Source: Microcaldota archaeon (GTDB lineage: Archaea; Micrarchaeota; Micrarchaeia; Micrarchaeales; CABMGC01). From it: a DNA stretch of 45,937 bases. Location of the stretch: assembly GCA_028867435.1 (NCBI GenBank), contig JAGWGI010000008.1, positions 1 to 45,937 of the forward strand. The letters run 5' to 3'. Of this stretch, positions 8,945 to 17,923 are shown in pieces. Within the stretch, counting starts at the first letter, position 1, and each line of letters begins with the position of its first letter. The translations under genes and the position numbers were made by a program. The notes below the pieces were generated by a model. That model made no database searches, was not told the DNA's origin, and saw nothing but the letters and a program-made list of their open reading frames with translations.

Positions 8945-10048
8945 ATGCCTGAAGCTCCAGTAACCACCCAGCTCTCACCAGACGATGAGGAGCTGCTAAA
9001 ATTCATTGAAAACGCAAGGCCCAAGATATACGTTGTCGGTGCCGGAGGCAGCGGGTCCAACACCATCTCGAGGATGGCAGAGATGAACATAGACGGCACA
9101 ACGCTTGTGGCTGCAAACACCGACGCTTCGCACCTTGCAAAGACCAAGTCAACAAGAAAGATACTTATCGGCAAGAAGTCGACGCGGGGCCTGGGAGCTG
9201 GAAGCGAGCCGAAGGTAGGCGAAGATGCAGCAATAGAGAGCAGGGAGGAGTTAAGGCATGTGCTAAGCGACGCCCAGCTTGTATTCATAACCTGCGGGCT
9301 GGGCGGCGGGACTGGAACAGGCTCTGCACCTGTGATAGCCCACGAGGCAAAAGAGATGGGGGCACTGACTATAGGAATCGTGACCCTTCCTTTCTCAAGC
9401 GAGGGACGGGTAAGGATGCGAAACGCCCTTGAGGGCCTTGCAAGGCTAAAGCGCGTGACAGACACGACGATAATCATACCAAACGACAAGCTTCTTGCAG
9501 TTGCCCCTGACCTTCCGCTCAACATGGCATTTCGGGTAAGCGACGAGGTGCTTGCCAACGCCACAAAGGGGATACTTGAGATGGTCACAAAGCCTGGGAT
9601 GGTCAATCTCGACTTTGCAGACCTAAGAAGCGTGCTAAAGGACTCAGGCTATGCTCTGGTTGGAATCGGCGAGGCCAACTCCACACAGACCACCAACAGA
9701 GCGCAAATAGCTATAGAGAACACGCTCAAGAGCCCGCTTCTAGACGTGGATCTCTCTACAGCAAAGAAGGCGCTTGTCAACATAATTGGCGGAGAGGACC
9801 TAACTCTAAGGGAGGCAGAATCAATCTTCCAGGAGGTCGCAAGCAGGATAAGCGACGAGGGACTGCTCAAGTGGGGGGCAAGGATAGACCCGACCATGCA
9901 AAAGAGCTCGGTGAAGGTGATGGTGGTCCTAGGAGGCGTAGAGTTCGCGGACTACACCGAAACCGGGATAAAGAACAAGATACAAGAGAGCGAGGACATA
10001 GACCTTGACGAGATTTTTGGCGAGGGGGAGAAGCCGGAAAGAAGGTAG
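8945..10048 (+). CDS. ftsZ: Cell division protein FtsZ (copy 1)
   Basis: GLGGGTGTGSAP tubulin signature, NTDASHL, T7-like region; ORF track begins at 8897 but ATG 8945 preferred; followed by secE. Confidence 0.95.
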   Translation: MPEAPVTTQLSPDDEELLKFIENARPKIYVVGAGGSGSNTISRMAEMNIDGTTLVAANTDASHLAKTKSTRKILIGKKSTRGLGAGSEPKVGEDAAIESREELRHVLSDAQLVFITCGLGGGTGTGSAPVIAHEAKEMGALTIGIVTLPFSSEGRVRMRNALEGLARLKRVTDTTIIIPNDKLLAVAPDLPLNMAFRVSDEVLANATKGILEMVTKPGMVNLDFADLRSVLKDSGYALVGIGEANSTQTTNRAQIAIENTLKSPLLDVDLSTAKKALVNIIGGEDLTLREAESIFQEVASRISDEGLLKWGARIDPTMQKSSVKVMVVLGGVEFADYTETGIKNKIQESEDIDLDEIFGEGEKPERR

Positions 10049-10101
10049 GGCAGAGCACACAAACGGCTAAATGTATTCAGTTCCAATTATAGGATGATGC
10101 A

Positions 10102-10284
10102 ATGAACCTTAATTTTATCCCAACGCTAAGGAGTTTCTACGGCAACGCAAGGCATATCCTTAACGTCAGCTACAAGCCCGGCATGCAGCACTTCCAGAAG
10201 ACGCTAAAGATAGTGCTGCTTGGCACCATGATAGTCGGAGTTCTAGGGTACATCATATCAACAATCATTAATGCGATAATCTAA
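10102..10284 (+). CDS. secE: Preprotein translocase subunit SecE (Sec61 gamma)
   Basis: 60 aa, single C-terminal TM, LRSFYGNARHILNVSYKPGMQHFQKTLKIVLLG; follows ftsZ. Confidence 0.85.
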   Translation: MNLNFIPTLRSFYGNARHILNVSYKPGMQHFQKTLKIVLLGTMIVGVLGYIISTIINAII

Positions 10285-10291
10285 TTATTCC

Positions 10292-11062
10292 ATGGAAACC
10301 CAGATAGACCTCACCAAATCGGCGCAGGATAACGCAAACGACTATTTTATCAGGTCAAAGCGAGCAAAAAAGAAGCTGGAGGGAGCGCAGCAGAGTGTTC
10401 TTGACCTTGAGAAAAAGCTGGAGAGGGCAAGGAGCAGGCTTGAGAGGAGCTCTTTTAAGAAGAAAATCAAGATTATAACAAAGCAGGAGTGGTATGAGAA
10501 GTTCAACTGGTTCTTTACCAGCTCTGGGATGCTGACCATAGGTGGGCGAGACGCTGTGCAGAACGAGGCTATAAACTCCAAGCACTTTGAGAATGCCGAT
10601 CTCTTCTTCCACGCAGACATCTTCGGGGCATCGCTGGTTGTGCTAAAGGATGGCAGGGATACAGATGATGGAACCAAGCTGGAGGCTGCACAGTTCGCGG
10701 CATGCCACTCGAGTGCATGGAAGCAGGGCCTCTCCACGGTCAATGTCTACGCACTTAGAAGGGAGCAGGTGAGCAAGTCAAGCAACAAGGGCTCGCTTGG
10801 CACTGGGAGCTTTGCGATGTCTGGGGAGAGGGAGTGGTTTAGGGGCGTGAAGCTTGAGCTTGCCGCATTCCTTGACGAAGGAAAAAGACTCAACATCGTG
10901 CCAGCCATAGCCCTTGAGAGGCTTGGGCAGAAGGGGGTCAGGATACTGATAGGGGAGACGAAGAAATCAGACGCAGCGAAAACCATAGCAAAGAGGCTCG
11001 GATACGATGATATCGACTACGTAATGCAGCAGCTTCCGGCAGGAGAGTTTAGCATAGGATAG
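10292..11062 (+). CDS. NFACT-R (DUF814) domain protein, equivalent to the C-terminal part of RqcH/NEMF
   Basis: DLTKSAQDNANDYFIRSKRAKKKLEGA coiled-coil entry, KKIKIITKQEWYEKFNWFFTSSGMLTIGGRDAVQNEAI, DLFFHADIFGASLVVLKDG. Confidence 0.88.
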   Translation: METQIDLTKSAQDNANDYFIRSKRAKKKLEGAQQSVLDLEKKLERARSRLERSSFKKKIKIITKQEWYEKFNWFFTSSGMLTIGGRDAVQNEAINSKHFENADLFFHADIFGASLVVLKDGRDTDDGTKLEAAQFAACHSSAWKQGLSTVNVYALRREQVSKSSNKGSLGTGSFAMSGEREWFRGVKLELAAFLDEGKRLNIVPAIALERLGQKGVRILIGETKKSDAAKTIAKRLGYDDIDYVMQQLPAGEFSIG

Positions 11063-11070
11063 GCGGCTCA

Positions 11071-11838
11071 GAATGCCTCTATAATTCTTTTGTAGATTGC
11101 AATTAACTCCTTGTAGCTGGAGAGCGAAACCCATTCGTGCTTGAGTGGATGCCTCCGCCTTGAGGGCCTATACCGATAACTGGGATTTTGAGCTGCGTTG
11201 CTACAACGTTATCATCAGCAACAGAGCTCGCGTAATTAATCCTTGGTGCTGAGGCGCCTTTTCCTATCAGGCGGATCATCTTGACTCCCCTGGACGTCGA
11301 TATTAAATACCACCCTGCCTCTCCTGCCCACAGTTACCATGTCTGTACCTCCAACCCCTATGCTCGACGCGCCTGGCTCCCCGGACACCATTATGCTAAC
11401 GCCCCTGAACCAGCTTCTGCTGCCCCAAAGCACCTTCCAGACCCCTTTGGAAATGTTCTCCTCATCCGAACATAGTAGTAGCTTTACCTTCCCCTTGGCA
11501 GTGGTTGCGGCATAGATTATTGCGCACAGCCCAGCCTTTATGTCACATGCCCCGAGGCCGTAGAGCCTATCGCCTATGACCTTGGGCCTGGGTGGATTAG
11601 TCCTCCATCAGCCGTACGCAGATACGGTGTCAAGATGGCCGTAGAAGAGCAGCGCACTTTCGCCTTCCCCTTTTTCTGCAAGGATATTGAACCTGCCCTT
11701 TTCTATCTCCCCAAGATCTGCCGTGAACCCGCTTGCCTTTAGGTATGAATAAACAAAGCGCGCGAGTTTTGCCTCGTTTGGGAGCACTGAATTTATCGAC
11801 ACCGCTTTTAGAAGCAGCTGCTCAGGACTCATCTGCAT
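11071..11838 (-). pseudogene. Decayed M20-family peptidase/deacylase (LysK/ArgE-like)
   Basis: N-terminal M20 ORF (FYGHLDTVSAYG) hits in-frame TGA at 11608-11610; same frame continues WRTNPPRPKVIGDRLYGLGACDIKAG...SGEPGASSIGVGGTDMVTVGRRGRVVFNIDVQG, then needs frameshifts to reach PRINYASSVADDNVVATQLKIPVIGIGPQGGGIHSS and EWVSLSSYKELIAIYKRIIEAF. Confidence 0.85.
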
Positions 11839-11936
11839 GGCTTTAAATGGGCATTGCCTATTTTAACCCTTTCATGAAGTGGGGGAGCTATTAGAGTAGC
11901 TATTTATATCTTCGAGGTGAAATCGAATTGCGTTTA

Positions 11937-12539
11937 ATGAAGGTATATCTGGTAAGCAACGTCGAAGCCGAAACCGAGGAGATAGTAGACGCCCTTGACG
12001 ATGCCAACGTGAGTGTAGTGGCAAAGGAAATAGAGGGCAATGCGCAGGACGCGGCGCAGATAATAGCCAGGCAACTTGGAAAGGGGAGCTCTGACGTTCT
12101 GGTCTTTCTAACTGACGACACAATGGATGCAGGCATGGAGCTAAACAAGGTGGCAGGAATAAAGGCAGCCATATGCAACAGCCCCGGTGAGGTCCAGAAA
12201 GCCAAGGTGCGCGGCGCGAACGTGATAATAGTTGGGGAGGAGACAGGAGATTTGGGTGGGATAGCAAGGGCTGTGGCTTCTGAGGGCGCCTCGGAGAGGG
12301 TTGTGCAGACGCCAAGGCCCCAGCAGCAAAAGAGGAATGCAGAGGAGAGAATCGCCGGAAGGCAGGAGGAAGAGGAGCGGACACAGTCCAAGCAAATTAG
12401 GATAAATATCAAGGTACCGCAGCTATTTGCCCAAAAGCCCAGGCCACAGCCAGAGCCTGCCGATGAGCCTTTGCCAATGGGCAAGCCCAGAAAGGGGATC
12501 CTTGGGAAGCTAAAGGACGAGCTGGGCATAGTGGATTGA
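11937..12539 (+). CDS. RpiB/LacA-like domain protein with Pro/Gln/Glu-rich tail
   Basis: ELNKVAGIKAAICNSPGEVQKAKVRGANVIIVGEE resembles the NKVPGIRAA..HDPYSA...NNANVLALG region of RpiB; long low-complexity C-terminal region. Confidence 0.5.
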   Translation: MKVYLVSNVEAETEEIVDALDDANVSVVAKEIEGNAQDAAQIIARQLGKGSSDVLVFLTDDTMDAGMELNKVAGIKAAICNSPGEVQKAKVRGANVIIVGEETGDLGGIARAVASEGASERVVQTPRPQQQKRNAEERIAGRQEEEERTQSKQIRINIKVPQLFAQKPRPQPEPADEPLPMGKPRKGILGKLKDELGIVD

Positions 12540-12543
12540 GCGT

Positions 12544-12900
12544 ATGGAAGACCTTTTGTGCAGGGCGGCCACCAGATTGATACTCCCTGCCGTAAGGATA
12601 AGCATTGCCCAGAGCCTGAGCAAGGAGCACAAGTACACCCAGGAGCAAATCTCTGGCAAGCTTGGCATAGTGCAGGTTGCAGTCAGCAAGTACATAAACG
12701 GAAAGTATTCTAGGGAGGTAGGGGAGGTGAAGGAGTACATAGAAAACGAGGGGCTGGGCAAACGAATCTTGGACGGGATAGTAGGCGGCGCAAGCCTCAA
12801 GGAAACCGAGCGCAGGATAGATGCACTGTGCAACGACCCAGAACTGATACAGTTCGCGATTGGTGAGGGAATGGCAATAAACACACACAGGGGCAAGTAA
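12544..12900 (+). CDS. HTH (XRE-like, COG2522-type) transcriptional regulator
   Basis: LILPAVRISIAQSLSKEHKYTQEQISGKLGIVQVAVSKYINGKYS helix-turn-helix. Confidence 0.8.
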   Translation: MEDLLCRAATRLILPAVRISIAQSLSKEHKYTQEQISGKLGIVQVAVSKYINGKYSREVGEVKEYIENEGLGKRILDGIVGGASLKETERRIDALCNDPELIQFAIGEGMAINTHRGK

Positions 12901-12968
12901 TAAAAGTTAGAGGAGTGATGTTTACTCGAAGCCTCTTTGGGCTCCAACAAATTATTTTTGGTGAAACT

Positions 12969-14234
12969 ATGGCCGAAGAACTAGATCCTTTCAAGATAGC
13001 GCAAAAGCAGCTAGACGAGGCTGCGGAGATAATGAAGCTCGACAAGCAGGCTCATGCAATGCTAAGGGAGCCGATGCAGACTGTGATCGTGAACATACCG
13101 GTCAAGATGCGCAGCGGAGCCACGCAAACATTCACCGGATTTAGGGTTCTATACAACAACGCTAGGGGCCCTGGAAAGGGCGGGATTCGATTCCATCCTA
13201 CTGAGAGCATAGAAACCGTGAAGGCGCTCTCCGCATGGATGACCTGGAAGTGCTCACTTGCAAACATCCAGTTCGGCGGCGCCAAGGGTGGAGTGATATG
13301 CGACACAAAGAAGCTAAATCCTATGGAGCTTGAGAATCTTTCAAGGGCATACATTAGGGCGATAAGCAAGTTCATCGGGCCAGAAGTTGACGTTCCTGCT
13401 CCTGACGTTTACACCACACCTCAAATCATGGCATGGATGATGGATGAGTACAGCAGGATAAAAGAGCACAGCGAGTTCGGCGCAATAACCGGCAAGCCGC
13501 TTGAGGTATGGGGATCTGAAGGGAGAAACGACTCAACTGCCCTTGGCGCAATGTATGTGCTTAGGGAAGCCGCAAAGATGAAGAAGATAAACCTGAAGAA
13601 GGCGAAGATTGCGGTGCAAGGATTTGGAAACGCAGGGCACTTTGCATTCTCACTTGCTGCAGGCATGTTTGGCTCCAAGATAGTCGCGATAAGCGACTCT
13701 GAGGGAGGGGTCTATTCAGACAAGGGCCTGGATCTGGCAAAGCTAGACGAGGCAAAGGCTAAGACCGGAAGCGTAGACGGATACAAGGGAGCGCAGAGGA
13801 TAACAAACGAGGAACTCCTTGAGCTTGACGTTGACATACTGATACCTGCGGCAATAGAGAACCAGGTTCACAAAGGCAACGCCGACAAGATCAAGCCGAA
13901 GATACTTCTCGAGCTTGCAAACGGGCCGGTTACCCCTGATGCAGACAAGATACTAGAACAGAACGGCGTTTTGGACCTGCCCGACTTCCTTGTTAACTCC
14001 GGTGGTGTCATAGGCTCGTACTTTGAGTGGGTGCAGAACACCGCAAGGTACTACTGGACAAGAGAGGATTTTGATGCAAAGCTCGACAAGATAATAACTA
14101 GGTCGTTTAGCGATGTGATAGCGACCCAAAAGGAATACGCAAGCAAGGGCAAGAAGATACAGCCAAGGATGGGAGCTTACATAATCGCCGTGAGCAGGGT
14201 CGCGGCTGCGATGAAGATGAGGGGCTGGTACTGA
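12969..14234 (+). CDS. gdhA: Glutamate dehydrogenase (Glu/Leu/Phe/Val dehydrogenase family)
   Basis: GPGKGGIRFHP, MTWKCSLANIQFGGAKGG, DVPAPDVYT, VQGFGNAG motifs. Confidence 0.96.
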   Translation: MAEELDPFKIAQKQLDEAAEIMKLDKQAHAMLREPMQTVIVNIPVKMRSGATQTFTGFRVLYNNARGPGKGGIRFHPTESIETVKALSAWMTWKCSLANIQFGGAKGGVICDTKKLNPMELENLSRAYIRAISKFIGPEVDVPAPDVYTTPQIMAWMMDEYSRIKEHSEFGAITGKPLEVWGSEGRNDSTALGAMYVLREAAKMKKINLKKAKIAVQGFGNAGHFAFSLAAGMFGSKIVAISDSEGGVYSDKGLDLAKLDEAKAKTGSVDGYKGAQRITNEELLELDVDILIPAAIENQVHKGNADKIKPKILLELANGPVTPDADKILEQNGVLDLPDFLVNSGGVIGSYFEWVQNTARYYWTREDFDAKLDKIITRSFSDVIATQKEYASKGKKIQPRMGAYIIAVSRVAAAMKMRGWY

Positions 14235-14296
14235 ACTTGCTGGAGGAGGGGACTAGGCATTCTTCAGATCTGATTGGCTAGTGCAATTTGTACTTG

Positions 14297-14482
14297 CTAG
14301 CTATGCCTATCTCTTAGCTCGTTGCGCAACAGGATAGATAAATCGATTATTCCCGCCGCAATTGCGTACATTCCAAATGCAAGTGGCAGTGGGCGACCAG
14401 CGCTGTCGCTGCCGTTGATATTCGCCTTGAACATCTCCTTTACCTCACCCAAGTACTTCCATTTGGTCCCGCCCTCCGTCAT
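14297..14482 (-). CDS. Small predicted single-TM protein (61 aa)
   Basis: ATGA overlap with upstream minus-strand gene; hydrophobic segment LPLAFGMYAIAAGIIDLSIL. Confidence 0.45.
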   Translation of the reverse strand: MTEGGTKWKYLGEVKEMFKANINGSDSAGRPLPLAFGMYAIAAGIIDLSILLRNELRDRHS

Positions 14483-14922
14483 TCACCCCAGTCCTCTGCG
14501 ACCTTCTCCGCAGGCTTTATCCCAAAGGCATCCCCATCTTTCTTAGTGAGCTCGTAACTCTCGCCGCAGTCCTTGCAAACTGTTATCTCTCCTACTTTGG
14601 AATCCTCGGGTATGTCAAGACGGCCGTCGCATCCAGTGCAGTGCACTTCATTGTGGTCGTGCGGATTGTGAACAAGTCCTTTGAGATGCTCACTTGCCTG
14701 CCCCACAGCTCCGCCAAGCTTATCAGAAGATCCAACGAAGGCAATCTCTACTTCACCTTTCTCCAGCGCATTCTTGAAATCCTGCACATCCTTGGCCTGC
14801 TGCTTGGTGAATAGTATTTTTGTTTTGTTACTACCTTGCTGGGCTGCGCCAGCATTTGATTCCGCAGAGGCAGTGTTGCCTTCGACCTTCTCAGTGCCTT
14901 TCTTTTTGACTTTTTCAGACAT
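14479..14922 (-). CDS. Zinc-ribbon hypothetical protein
   Basis: CTGC...CKDC pattern (VHCTGCDGRLDIPE...ITVCKDCGESYEL), charged N-terminus. Confidence 0.65.
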   Translation of the reverse strand: MSEKVKKKGTEKVEGNTASAESNAGAAQQGSNKTKILFTKQQAKDVQDFKNALEKGEVEIAFVGSSDKLGGAVGQASEHLKGLVHNPHDHNEVHCTGCDGRLDIPEDSKVGEITVCKDCGESYELTKKDGDAFGIKPAEKVAEDWGE

Positions 14923-15020
14923 CTAAATCACATATGGTTTAGACATTTCAATGTATTTTTAAATTAAGGCGCAAATGTTACACATTTATATTAAATTGTA
15001 TCAAATGGAACAATGAGAAA

Positions 15021-15614
15021 ATGACTATATCCGATGCAGTAAGGACTTACTTAAGGCACAAGCCTTACATGCTCGAGGCGCTTGACAACGGCATAGTTAA
15101 CACAAGCGCTCTTGCAAGAGTGCTGCAGCTGCGGCTTAGGCTCAAGAACTACCAGGCTGTGAAAGCATCGATAAGGAGATTCGCCGAAACCAGGGGAAAG
15201 GTTAAGCAGGGAATAGAGGAGCGTGCATTGTCGGTCCTCAAGGACAATAGAATCACGCTTCTTGATGGGATCTCGGTGATAATTTCCTCAAGGAAGCTTG
15301 AGATAGAGAACGATGCCGAGGTGAAGATAGATTCCTATCATGTCTATCTGACAAGGAAGGTGGTACTAGCGAGAAGCAAGGCGCGGATAGTGGAATCGAT
15401 AGTGAAGGTTCACGAGGGATGCTCAGCGGTAATAATCTACTCAGACACAAAGCTTGAGGGAGTATCAGGGGTCATAGCTTTCCTCACTTCCATACTTGCC
15501 GAGCAGGGAATAAACATAGTGGAACTGATATCCTGCTACACCGAGACCATAATAGTGGTCAACAGGGTGGATGCGCTCAGAAGCTATCAGACGATATCCG
15601 AGCTTACAAGATGA
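15021..15614 (+). CDS. ACT-like domain regulatory protein with N-terminal HTH-like segment
   Basis: GVSGVIAFLTSILAEQGINIVELISCYTETIIVV resembles the aspartokinase-type ACT domain. Confidence 0.6.
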   Translation: MTISDAVRTYLRHKPYMLEALDNGIVNTSALARVLQLRLRLKNYQAVKASIRRFAETRGKVKQGIEERALSVLKDNRITLLDGISVIISSRKLEIENDAEVKIDSYHVYLTRKVVLARSKARIVESIVKVHEGCSAVIIYSDTKLEGVSGVIAFLTSILAEQGINIVELISCYTETIIVVNRVDALRSYQTISELTR

Positions 15615-15678
15615 ACTTTAGCCGATACAAACAACGGGTAATGCTTAAATAACCTGAAACCTTATAACCACTGGTTAG

Positions 15679-16566
15679 ATGGCACAAAGGCAGAGAGGAG
15701 AGGGGTTCCTGTGCTTTTCCGACATGGTTTCGGAGAAGAATCCAAGTGCGAAGGTCAATGAGGACAGGGCTTATGTTGGAAAAAGGATGGCATGGGTCAT
15801 AGATGGTGCCACGCCGCTTGGTGTGAAGAATTATACTAAAACCGCGAGTGATACGGAATGGATTGCGGAAAGATTGAACAGAGAGTTTCTTAAGGCTGAT
15901 CAGGGTGGGGAGAGGTGGCCTGCCACTGTGCTTGAGAATGCAGCAGTGAAGATACGCCAGGAGTTCTTTAGGGTTTCTGGATTGAATGAGCTCCCGCCAC
16001 CAGCTATGATGCCAAGCTCTCAGGTGGCTATGCTCATGTGGGAAGAGGATGAGAGGAAACTTAGATACTTGATGTTGGGGGATTCTAGGATAGCTATAAG
16101 TACACCAAAAATTACCGTTGAACTTGCAGACAATAGGCTGCAACGCTTCGACGCAGAGGCAATAGCAGAGATGTACAAGCTGCAGAAGACGCTAGGCATC
16201 AGCCATTTAGAGGCCAGGAAGAAGATCGACAGCATAGTTATCGATAACCGCGCACTGATGAACAGGAAGGACACCTACTGGATGTTCGTACCAGATAAAA
16301 AGGCAGTGGAGCATGTGCGCATTGGGAACATAGATGTAGAGGAGAAAATGAAGGTTATTATTTCGTCTGACGGGTTCTATGGCGCGATAGGAAACATGCC
16401 AGGGATAGAATCTTGGGAGGCAATGTTCAAAGAGCTTGAAAGAACCGACCTAAAAGGCATGCTTGCCAGGATAAGGAGGTATGAGGAGAGCGATTCCGAG
16501 TGCCGGGAGTTCCCAAGGTTCAAGAAGCACGACGACGCGTCTGCAGTGCTTCTAGAATTCCAATGA
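15679..16566 (+). CDS. PP2C-like Ser/Thr protein phosphatase
   Basis: NEDRAY, VIDGATPLG, LGDSRIAI, ISSDGFYG, KHDDASAVLLEF motifs in PP2C order. Confidence 0.8.
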   Translation: MAQRQRGEGFLCFSDMVSEKNPSAKVNEDRAYVGKRMAWVIDGATPLGVKNYTKTASDTEWIAERLNREFLKADQGGERWPATVLENAAVKIRQEFFRVSGLNELPPPAMMPSSQVAMLMWEEDERKLRYLMLGDSRIAISTPKITVELADNRLQRFDAEAIAEMYKLQKTLGISHLEARKKIDSIVIDNRALMNRKDTYWMFVPDKKAVEHVRIGNIDVEEKMKVIISSDGFYGAIGNMPGIESWEAMFKELERTDLKGMLARIRRYEESDSECREFPRFKKHDDASAVLLEFQ

Positions 16567-16576
16567 GATGTGACGC

Positions 16577-17917
16577 TCACTTTTTAACTAAAATATTGTA
16601 GATTGTGTACAGCGAGACGGCACCGAATAGAAAACCACCGGTATAGCTTCCTGATATGATAGTTGCGCCATAAATGAGTGCAAGCGCAACTAGATCCTTG
16701 TTTATAATGCCCAACACCTTGGCTTTGGTATGGCCATTGGCGCCGTATATTTCGGTGAGCCTTGTATTTACTTTTTCTTTGCTAATGCCCATCATTGAGA
16801 TTAAAATTCTACTGAAGATTATTGTCAATAGTATCAAAGTGGTAAGATAGATTATGACGTGTGCCATCTCTGGGATGGCTAAGCTTTGACCGTTTGGTAG
16901 GAGTAAAGCCGATGTATGAGATGAAAGGTAAGTGAGATATGCGGAGATGCTCCCCACGCCATAAGGTAGCGGATACGCAAGAGGGAACAGAGGTGCAGCC
17001 AAGTAGAGTATTCCGCCTGTCAGGTAGGGCTGTATATACGGGGTAGGCTTCGAATATTGGGCTATAAATTGAGCAGTGCTGGAATTCCCTAATAATCCCG
17101 CCCAAATGGGCAGGATAAGTAACAGGCTTGATGCCAGTAGGATTGGCAGAAACAGTGCAAACATCCTGCTTAGCGGCTGTTTCCAATTGTCGCCACGGAC
17201 TATAAATGCTGAGAACGTTTCGCCTATTTTTTGCTTGTATATCCAGATTATTAGCCACATTAAGATAATTGTGACTACTACTGGAACGAATGCTTGAATC
17301 TCGTTTGATATCGAAAGTGCACCGCGACTGACTAATGCGGCGGCGGCACTGCTAAACCCTATGGTTGTTGCATATAGGAAAAGAGAGTAGATTATTCCAA
17401 TTGCAAAGAAGATCAGAAGTCCGCTCCCTATCAAGCCATACTTACACTCTATTTCATCTAGATATATTAGAGACAGGCCACCGGCAAAAAGTAAGACAGT
17501 AGCTATAGGCAAGGATCCAAGAAGTACTGGGAACAAAGTAATGAAAAGGAGTAAGCATATTGCCAGAATCTTTCTTAGAACCACAAACCTTCTATTCTGC
17601 TCTGGATCTTTCAAGTCAAACTTAAAGAATCTTGAACCGTTAAATAGCATTAGAAAAATTACCGATCCAACAAGCGCAGAGATACCGACACCGCCAAGTG
17701 CATCGTATGCCCTTCCAGTCAGTATTGAATTTACTAGTGAACCCTCTGAACTGATTGTTAGGGGTCCGCCATATATGGCAGATGCAGGAATTACGATAAG
17801 GATTGCTGAGATGGCGGCCACTGCGATTGTCCACTTAAGCCTTTGTTCCCTGGTGAGTTCTCCTTTTGGACCCCTGATTTTTGGCAGTATCGAATCAATC
17901 AGATCTAATAATGACAT
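16577..17917 (-). CDS. secY: Divergent preprotein translocase subunit SecY (Sec61 alpha)
   Basis: ~10 TM; LGGVGISALVGSVIFLMLFNGSRFFKFDLKDPEQNRRFVVLRKILAI and LSLIYLDEIECKYGLIGSGLLIFFAIGI match SecY-type order; REQRLKWT N-terminus. Confidence 0.78.
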   Translation of the reverse strand: MSLLDLIDSILPKIRGPKGELTREQRLKWTIAVAAISAILIVIPASAIYGGPLTISSEGSLVNSILTGRAYDALGGVGISALVGSVIFLMLFNGSRFFKFDLKDPEQNRRFVVLRKILAICLLLFITLFPVLLGSLPIATVLLFAGGLSLIYLDEIECKYGLIGSGLLIFFAIGIIYSLFLYATTIGFSSAAAALVSRGALSISNEIQAFVPVVVTIILMWLIIWIYKQKIGETFSAFIVRGDNWKQPLSRMFALFLPILLASSLLLILPIWAGLLGNSSTAQFIAQYSKPTPYIQPYLTGGILYLAAPLFPLAYPLPYGVGSISAYLTYLSSHTSALLLPNGQSLAIPEMAHVIIYLTTLILLTIIFSRILISMMGISKEKVNTRLTEIYGANGHTKAKVLGIINKDLVALALIYGATIISGSYTGGFLFGAVSLYTIYNILVKK

Positions 17918-17923
17918 GCGGAA

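Noticed and set aside
8845-9606. 253-aa minus-strand ORF inside ftsZ
   Set aside because: Antisense to FtsZ; Ser/Pro-rich translation typical of a shadow ORF.
11608-11610. In-frame TGA in the M20 gene as selenocysteine/pyrrolysine-like recoding
   Set aside because: Further frameshifts and loss of the central domain downstream make simple pseudogene decay the better explanation.
11872-12529. Two overlapping ~170-209-aa minus-strand ORFs over 11872-12529
   Set aside because: Pro/Leu/Ser-rich shadows of the RpiB-like gene on the plus strand.
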